Assembly (NCBI GenBank): GCA_001692895.1
Contig: KV748245.1
Span: 682,001 to 746,000 of the forward strand
Length of the DNA stretch: 64,000 nucleotides
Direction: 5' to 3'
From: Cenococcum geophilum 1.58
Taxonomy: Eukaryota; Ascomycota; Dothideomycetes; Gloniales; Gloniaceae
The notes beneath the pieces were generated by a model. The model made no database searches. It saw nothing but the letters and a program-made list of their open reading frames with translations, and was not told the DNA's origin. This document shows, piece by piece, positions 56,925-64,000 of this stretch. The stretch's first letter is position 1. The number at the start of each line of letters is the position of its first letter. A program made the position numbers and the translations under genes.

Positions 56925-57312
56925 CGCCAGTAAGCAGCAATAGTAAGGAAATAAGTTTTACTGCTCTATAATGGGTATATAAGGGTAATATCGCCACCAA
57001 CATGCCACTAGCAAGCAGCGACAACATAGAGACAAGGTTTGATGCTCTGGAATGGGGATATAAGCCTAATACCGCTATTAACATTCCACCAGAAAGCAGC
57101 GACAGCGAAGAGGCAAGTTTTACTGCTCTGCGATAAGTATATAAGGGTAACACCGCTACTAATATGCCACTAGCAAGCAGCGATAATATAGAGACGAGGT
57201 TTGATGCTCTAGAATGGGGATACGAGCCTAATACCGCCATTAATATTCTACCGGAAAGCAGCGACAGCGAGGAGGTAAGGTTAAATGCTCTGCAATAAGT
57301 ATATAAGGGTTA
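56925..57312 (+). repeat. Coding tandem repeat, 93-bp units in 186-bp pairs
   Basis: About four units, alternating type A (AGCAGCGACAGCGAAGAGGC) and type B (AGCAGCGACAACATAGAGAC). Types A and B each resemble their own kind more than each other, so a two-unit block was duplicated. Confidence 0.85.
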
Positions 57313-57321
57313 TCCCTAAAC

Positions 57322-60300
57322 CTAAGCTTTAAACTTTTAATATAATATAATTATTTGACTATTTATAAAGCAGAACTAGCAGTGACGCTTAAGCTTATAA
57401 GAGAAACCGTTATAATTACACCAATGCCGCCTTTACTCCCTTTCTATTTAATATATTACGGCCCGGCCTAGTAATAACCTTAACCGCTCTTAACCTTTAA
57501 AACCTTATTACCATCTAGAACCTATAAGTCCCGATAATGGCCAAATGCTAACGTGTAAATAACTAACTTATATAGATAGTATATCTAAATATACTTCCCT
57601 ATAAAATAGAGTGTTAGGCCTATTATAAGGGAAATATTATCTACTTTAACCCCTAGCCTATAAAGTATTTCTAGTATCTTTAATCTTAGTATCTTATTTA
57701 TATTAGCTGTCCGACTTACTCTATAGAAGTAAGGTAAAGTAAATATATAGTTATAGTACGTTAACACGCTTAAGAGCTTTCTATAGTCTTACCTAGACCG
57801 ATAAAAGGGCTTATAGATGTTTTGCTGGTTTATATAATCTTCTTAATTATCTTCTTAAGGCTAGACCGTGCAAGGTCTATATACTTCGCTTTAATAACGG
57901 GTATAACAATATTGCTTTCTAGGAGAGCTTTCTTAGGCGGCTCGTTCTTACTTATGCTTACGCTATTATATCTAAATTTAGTATAGATACTGCCGGGAAA
58001 TTTAACTTAGTGGTGGGGCAGGTGGTTTAGAGGGGTAGGTTTTATTAGGCTTTTTACTTTTTAACCTCCGCTAGGTAGTAAACGTGCATAGATATTAAAA
58101 TGCTTAGTATCTTAAACGAGCCTTAAACATTCTACGCCCTAACGCTTAAGTAAACGTTACTATTAACGCTTAGGCTTTACTATTTTTGCTAGTGAGGATT
58201 TAGTAGTAATATTTTCAATGCCTTAAATACACCGCTAAAGGCAAGTAACTATATAACCCGCGTCTCTTTACCTACAATAGGCTACTAACCCCTTATTTTC
58301 CGTAGGTATGCTTGTAACTATTACACTATATAACCCTTAAACGATCTCCGCCATATATAGCACCCTATAATTAATATATATAATAGCCGCTATACAGGCC
58401 GCTACATATATTAGATGCCTAATATCTTATCCTATGTAAATGCATTTACACCGCCTTTCCCTCCCTTTATAATATTTAGTGGCCCAGACATCGCGTATAG
58501 CTGTAATAAGATCTACCAGCGGTATACGGCACACAACCTTTAACCAGTCTTTGTTATATAGGGCATCTTCTAAATAATATGCATACAGCCATTAATTTTG
58601 CCTACTAATTCTTATTTAATCCTAAAGGCAATACTTGTAGGTAAGTAGCTCTATAACTAGCGTCTCTATTTAAAACAAAATGCTAATATCTCACCCTCCG
58701 CAGTCGCATATATAAATTCTCCCTAAACTCCCTTATATTTAGTGCCTCCTAATTTACGCCCTACTTTAAGAATGCTGTCGTTAAGTAGTATATGCTTACT
58801 AAAACCGGCGGCAGAGTGAAGAACTTAAAGGCGGCGCAGAATAGGCTTCTATAGATGCATTCGTAGCGTCTTCTTATCTTATACCGTCTGGCAATTCCAA
58901 TTTAAGCCTTAAACATTATTTTTAACCTTTATTAATCTTTACTACCCATAACACTAATAGCAGCCCTATATTCTATAAGTGTTTAGAGTATAGCTAGACG
59001 CGAGGTAGTATTTACGTAAGTTTTTTATAGCCTTGTAGTCTTTAAATATATATTAGTAGCACCTCCTGTCCGCGATCTAGTCTTAATAATTCCGAGACAG
59101 ACACTTACCGGTTTTTGTTACCCACCGCATATATATATATAGGTTATATTAATCTTTCTAAGCCTAAGCACACCGCAATTAGCGCGCCTTTTACTATCCT
59201 TTATGCGTCAGAAGCTGAGTCTTAAGTTAGTACCATAATATAAAAGGCTGCTAAGAAACCCGTACCTTCTCTACTAAATCCTTTACATTACAACCCACAC
59301 CTCGTAATTTCAGTAATAGCACTAGTCACTACGCGCTAATCTTGACAATTTATACGTTTCTACCTCTAACTGATATTTTCTTAAGCTGACATTAATAGAA
59401 AACTGTAGTTTCCTTGCTCCTATCGGCATAACCACATCAGTATAATGCTGTTAACGATAGACTTTAGACTAGTTCTCTGTTAGTTTACTAATATTTACTT
59501 TTACTATATATCACTAATGTTTTATAGCAATAGCTAAGGCCATATTTTAGGTATATTAGGATATACAAATTAACGTTTAGGATAAGGTAGTTGAAGGTTA
59601 CCACCATACTATTGCCGTAGTTTAGTCGCGTGGTCGTATTATCTCGTCTAAAAAGCATTACTATAAATGGCGCTTAACGGGCGCTCATTGCGGCAACAGT
59701 TAGGAGGGTGCAGTTAAAGTCTTATATTGCGAACTAAAAGCATAGGCAGCCTTAGAATTTAATACTTTTAGCTAAGCTAAGCTCGAACCGAAAGCAGAGG
59801 CGGCTTTAGAATTTAATGCTTCTAGTTAAGCTACGCTAGTTAATTACTAAGCTTTCTATAGGAGTAGCGTCTTTACTACTACTAATGGATTCTTAACTAT
59901 TTTCTAGTAATTCGTTTTACTTAATGTAATCCTATTACACTAATCCAATATCTAACTATATATTTATATTTTCATATAGACTCACGCATAAAGTAACGTG
60001 AAATTTAGTCTTTCGCCACTGGGATATAGTGTAGGAGTTATCCTTCCTCTAGACTAGCTAGAATCTTTTATAACTAGTAATAGTATAACGGCTATGTCCT
60101 TTATAGTATATAGGAATTGTATATACGGAACGTTTAAATTAAGAGAGGAAGTCTACTTATAGCTTTTATATATAAACGAATTATATATAGATATAAGTTT
60201 ATACTTACCGTAAAAGTTTCTTTCGTAACTTAACCCCTAATATTTACGTCCGCTAGGATTTAGCCTTAGGTAGCGATTGCAAAACTAAAGTTATAACTAC

Positions 60301-61914
60301 TTATAACTATAGCTGCGCACCTTAATCCTAATATACTACCTAAGCTGCAAACTTATAAGGAATTTCATTTAAATTATAATCCAAATTTGTAAATATATAA
60401 CGGCATTAAAACAGTTTAGGTTTCTAACTTAACGACTTTCCCCAAACCGATAGTAACTAAGGCTTGACCAGCGGTCAAGAGGTGGTGCTAGCTAGAATCA
60501 TTATTTGTCCCCCTAAATTTAAAACATTTAACGAATATATTATTACTAATTACAAAATTAAATAAAATAATCTTTTAATTATAGGCGATTTCCTTATTCT
60601 AAAGGGGTATTATTTAATACTTAATGGAGCGGAAGCTACATACCGTATATATAAGGCTTACTATATAACTAAGTATCTCTATTTAATAAATATATAGATA
60701 GGTTATATAAGACGAATTTTAATAAGGATTAGTCTACCACCATGCCTGCAGATCTATAGTGAATTGTTATTAGATAAATAGATAAGGGTAGATATACGCT
60801 ATAGATTATATGGTATTAATAGTTATTCTTCTTCCTTTAGACCTACACGGGACATCCGAAGATAATAGCTGCTTTGCTATAATATAAATACTCATTCCTT
60901 AGCTATTATTCTTATTAAGAATAAAACACGCCGTTTTATCATCTTTAGAAATGTGTAATTACACTTAAGTCCACTATAATTATACCCATCTCCGCTATAT
61001 AGTAAGAGCTTAGTACACAAAATACTAGGAGATATAGAAAAGATATCTAGCAAATATTATAGCGATGTAAGAGCCAGCTCCTTTCTTATTATTTTGCAAT
61101 AGGTAATTAACGCTCCCCATAGAGAGTATAGGCTCGATAAAAACTGCGGTTAATTTAGCTAACTACTTATAAGCTACTGCAAGCTAATGCGAACTCTTTC
61201 CTCCTAGGTAATTGTAAGGATACGTCGTCGAAATTAAAGCCATTTAGTAGTAGGGCAGGATCATCCGCATCGCCATTAAAGTGATATTTCTTTTAGCCCA
61301 CGTAGCAAGAGGGCCTGGTTGCGTGTAATGGGGGATTCTTATTTAGCAAATTCGAAAGCTAGTTAGGGATCTAATTTAATGGTTAGCATTCTTGTACTAA
61401 TGCAAATGTAAAGTCTCCAGTCTTAGGGGTCTTGGTTTCGTGCGTATTAAAATCCTTAATATTGCTAAGCCTTAATGTACTTAATTCTTGACCTAGTGTC
61501 ATCGTTTATGACGTGCTAGCCGCGCTATAACGATTATCTAACTATGGTTAAGGTGTGAATATAACATATAGCTATAAAATCAGGCCTCCCGCCGGCGTAT
61601 AAGCGCCTTCCTTTTACATTAAATGGCATTTAGTAGTATCTCTTTAAGCTTATATACATACCCCCTTAGAGGTTAAGCATTGGGTAACACTAAGCAGATA
61701 TATAAACGCACGACGATAAATTAGCATAATGCGTGCGGCGATAATTTCCAGGCTAAACGTATAATCTAGATTAGAAGAGCCTTCTGCAGTATAGGTCTGG
61801 TCCCGTAATTTAACACAATACAGCTCTAGCGGTTATTTATATGTTTAGCTCCCTAGTGTTAGAATATCTCGACTTTATTCTTTTTAGCATCTTTTAACTT
61901 AGAAACCGAGAATC
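57322..61914. other. No confidently recognised gene (4.6 kb)
   Basis: Stops occur in all frames. Plus-strand fragments near 57960-58130 (RKFNLVVGQMVQRGRFYQAF-like, stops read as Gln/Trp) and minus-strand fragments near 61200-61490 (MTLGQELSTLRLSNIKDFNT; HFNGDADDPALLLNGFNFDD) look like old coding sequence but match no family I know. A 53-bp tandem repeat is at 59730-59838. Confidence 0.35.
59730..59838 (+). repeat. Tandem repeat, about 53 bp, two copies
   Basis: GCAGAGGCGGCTTTAGAATT and GCATAGGCAGCCTTAGAATT head two copies, each continuing TTAATGCTTCTAG(T/C)TAAGCTA. Confidence 0.75.
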
Positions 61915-63161
61915 ATGCCAAACGTTCCTGGTCCTCCTCCTCCTCCTCCTCCTCCTCCTCCTCCTCCTCCTATTACTACTACTACCGCCGCCACTACTGC
62001 TGCCGTTGCCACTGCCCCCAACCCCCCTGCTTCTCACTCCCCCCCCGGGGTTTCATTCCGAGATGATACGGTATAGCTATTCGAACCGAAATTTTACGTA
62101 GATCTAGATCTATTAAAAATGATACGCAGCCATTTAAACGTTGAGACACCTTTTAAGCTTATATTACTTACAATTTTGTATCTATGTAAGAATAGTCTTA
62201 AGTACAAAGCAGAGTCTCTCCTTAAGATAATAAAGAATACTAATGATGCTGTAGCGAGAGAACTTTCTAAGAAGGTAATAAAGAGTGATAATAAAGTAAG
62301 GGCTCTTATTAGTGTATTATAGGAACGTACTATTTTTTCTTTAAAGAGTATAAATAAGACAAATAAATATTGCTTTAAGCTAAAACTTTACTAAGAGCTT
62401 TAATTAATAAAGCATAGAGGTAAGAAGATTAATATCAGCATAGATAGGGAATAGTGTTATAGTAAGCTTTAAACTTTCGCCTTGGCTCCCAGGACTAGAC
62501 CGCTACGTTATAACCTTACTATTGTCGTAGATAAAGCAATAGACGGTCTCCCCGTTATTAAGTATAACGTTCCTTAAAAGGAGTGGTTTTAGGGGTCGAC
62601 TCTAGTAAAGTTCTAGAAGGAAGATCCCCCCCTATAGAATATACCTACTTTAAATAAAGAATATAACGACGTAGCTAGAGATATAGATAGCGCTGCGCTT
62701 ATAGATACGTTAAAGATAAAGGGACTTTAAATAAACTAGTTAAGGAGTTAGGGGGCGAACTATGGGACTTAATAGTAGCTAAGGGGTTTATACTACCCAA
62801 TCCTTTAGGTCCCGCAGCACTAAATGATTTACTTTCACTTACTAAATCGCTTAATATAGAAAAAAGCTCCTCAATTTCGGGGACCGCTATAATCCATTTT
62901 AATTTTTACTTTCGACACTCGAATCAAGCTCTTAATTTCTCGTGCATTATATTAATAACCTAAAATAGCAATAAAAGTGCGTGTAGAAGCCCTAAGCGAT
63001 CTTATATATTTCGCTATAACGTTTATCTAGGTACCTACGTAAGGATGTCTAAAGCAGGGTCTATTAGTGTTTCCTATAATTAAATTATAAGTACGCAGAT
63101 AGCATTACCTTACTATACTATTAGCTACTAATCCCTTAGGTTAATAGATTTCGGAAGGTAG
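61915..63161 (+). pseudogene. Polyproline-headed unknown protein, lightly degraded
   Basis: Starts at the ATG at 61915 (MPNVPG) and goes into 13 or more prolines from a CCT run, then a Thr/Ala/Pro-rich linker ending SPPGVSFRDDTV. The first in-frame TAG is at 62074. A stop-free run follows to 62319: KMIRSHLNVETPFKLILLTI, LYLCKNSLKYKAESLLKIIK, VARELSKKVIKSDNKVRALI. Reading on gives FALAPRTRPRYNLTIVVDKA and DVARDIDSAALIDTLKIKG, then after a one-base shift near 62720 KLVKELGGELWDLIVAKGFI, LPNPLGPAALNDLLSLTKSL, SGTAIIHFNFYFRHSNQALN, RYNVYLGTYVRMSKAGSISV, ending at a TAG at 63159. About 415 residues with only a handful of stops. Family unknown. Confidence 0.6.
61933..61974 (+). repeat. CCT trinucleotide microsatellite
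   Basis: About 13 tandem CCT/TCC triplets, followed by ACTACTACTACCGCCGCC. It encodes the polyproline run. Confidence 0.9.
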
Positions 63162-64000
63162 TATTTCTAATTGCTCTATATATTTCCAAGCGTCCGTCCT
63201 TCCCCCTTACCACATATTAAAGATTTAGACACGTCTGAGGATTTATTAAGCTATTAGAACCCTAAAACCAGGCTTCCTAGTTAATCAAAAGTGGTATAGT
63301 ATTGTATCACCTTGTAGGTCGGTTTAGATTACTAAGCAGTCTTAAAATAATGCTCCCCACTATAAGAACGTTCTTTTCCTGCATCGTTTTGCCGTATATA
63401 TCTTTTAACTTCTAATATAACTACTATAAGGTGCAGGATTATCCGCAAACTTATAAAGAATGTTTGGTATATAGAATATAATAGCATCCAAGCTATTTTT
63501 AAAGCTGCTAAAAACTTCGAACGGGAAATTTAACATCAATGCGAGTTTTATAAGGCTTATTAGTATATCCGTCCCATTAATATCCTAGTATATATTTGGA
63601 TTTAAGGACGCTTATATATATTATAAGATATAGCTCTTTATACATAGTTATTTGCACAAGACTAGCAGCCTCTATATAATTTACTTATGTCCCATCTTTA
63701 TAGCAAACAACAGTATATAAGAAAATCGCCTTCCACCTAGCGGTATCCAGCTACTATAACTAACAGCCCTTAAGCAGTTTTACCTCTATTATGTTTATAT
63801 AGGCCACTGATTTTTAACTATTACCTTTTATCTTACTTAATCCTGCTAGTAAGTATAAACGTTTTTAGGCGGCCTTAAAACTAACATAAATTACGCTTTT
63901 ATATTAGATAGCAGCAAGGAGCATAATAAGCTGTATATAGATATATATTAGTAATATAACCATAGTAGCGGTATAGTAAACTAGAGGGGATCTAGGAGGG
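63162..64000. other. Dispersed repeat and unassigned end of window
   Basis: Starts with the second copy of the 54575 repeat. Further right, a minus-strand frame at about 63330-63560 reads LALMLNFPFEVFSSFKNSLD, FYIPNILYKFADNPAPYSSY and AKRCRKRTFL, with TAA/TAG at likely Gln. It may be the inner part of a gene that extends beyond the window; no family is recognised. Confidence 0.35.
63165..63260 (+). repeat. Dispersed repeat, copy 2
   Basis: Direct copy of 54575-54670, starting 4 bases after the stop codon of the polyproline ORF. Confidence 0.8.

Larger units (their letters stand above)
55264..57321 (+). pseudogene. Unknown protein with two different repeat blocks
   Basis: From the ATG at 55264 (MSLDLGYVLGLFIDILSNTT) one frame runs to about 56900 with TAA/TAG only where Gln/Trp fit. 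N-terminal block: about four copies of a 35-residue unit around ASYLATSNYEPT and PPLEHKST (55400-55790). Central region: IKELNKNTSYGKLI, EIRAYIINGAAFTFFVDKEG, KDWRIDNMVKFNGCNSPRRR, TYLANQNLANNFN, RRLLFGIKYLII, FAREITNWF and LIYIGGVFNKLAFAPLISIS. C-terminal block, in the next frame: 31-residue units alternating SSDSEEASFTAL and SSDNIETRFDALEWGY (56925-57312). The family is not recognised. The frame change before the second block may be an indel or a lost intron. Confidence 0.55.

Noticed and set aside
56860..57240. Minus-strand 126-codon repetitive frame (hydrophobic repeats)
   Set aside because: It is the antisense of the 93-bp coding repeat. The plus frame (SSDSEEASFTAL) has polar, conserved, low-stop repeats and fits better.
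60850..61250. Class III aminotransferase-like fragment on the minus strand (FIEPILSMGS-like)
   Set aside because: Only one short motif resembles the family and the expected DE.Q.G and SK.LG motifs could not be found in frame.

Overview
The window looks like a heavily mutated, transposon-packed block from a filamentous ascomycete (Pezizomycotina). This rests on the element families present: a Tad-like LINE, Ty3/gypsy elements including a chromovirus, a MULE, a tyrosine-recombinase retrotransposon, a DUF3435/FluG-type protein and a fungal kinase-like protein. It also rests on a strong mark of repeat-induced point mutation (RIP). Nearly every recognisable gene is broken by TAA or TAG where the family has Gln (CAA/CAG) or Trp. 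TGA is rare. Family-conserved residues are changed by C to T or G to A (Asp to Asn, His to Tyr, Cys to Tyr, Gly to Arg). I see no convincingly intact gene, so most gene entries are pseudogenes read through their stops.

Layout. 0.8-2.2 kb: Gag of a Tad-like LINE without its ORF2. 2.5-13.1 kb: a nest. A plus-strand gypsy RT gene is cut by a 7.7-kb MULE with TIRs (4791-12523) and an 8-bp target duplication. The MULE transposase is itself cut by a 5.0-kb tyrosine-recombinase retrotransposon with split direct repeats (5999-11018). A minus-strand gypsy lies against the left RT fragment and another gypsy LTR against the right one. 13.1-14.5 kb: LTR and Gag of that further gypsy. 15.2-17.7 kb: degraded DUF3435 protein, the family of Starship captains. 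18.8-20.4 kb: RIPped vacuolar Ca2+/H+ exchanger. 20.8-26.8 kb: 6-kb unit bounded by 349-bp direct repeats and carrying a kinase-like gene plus two unknown ORFs, with no visible gag or pol. 27-34 kb: poorly recognised ORFs and a C2H2-finger protein. 34.8-43.7 kb: full-length chromovirus with 215-bp LTRs, TSD, polypurine tract and an unexplained 2.4-kb 3' region. 44-45 kb: ankyrin-repeat gene. 45.4-46.5 kb: foldback element with TA duplication. 47.3-48.5 kb: two-SANT Myb-like gene. 50-64 kb: several unknown ORFs, some with internal protein repeats, a near-perfect 204-bp tandem duplication, a 56-bp palindrome and a comparatively well preserved polyproline ORF.

The parts work together mainly as a record of successive insertions silenced by RIP. 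The DUF3435 gene reads inward toward a host-type exchanger, a kinase-like gene and an ankyrin gene. That is compatible with a dead Starship and its cargo, but no boundaries could be shown.
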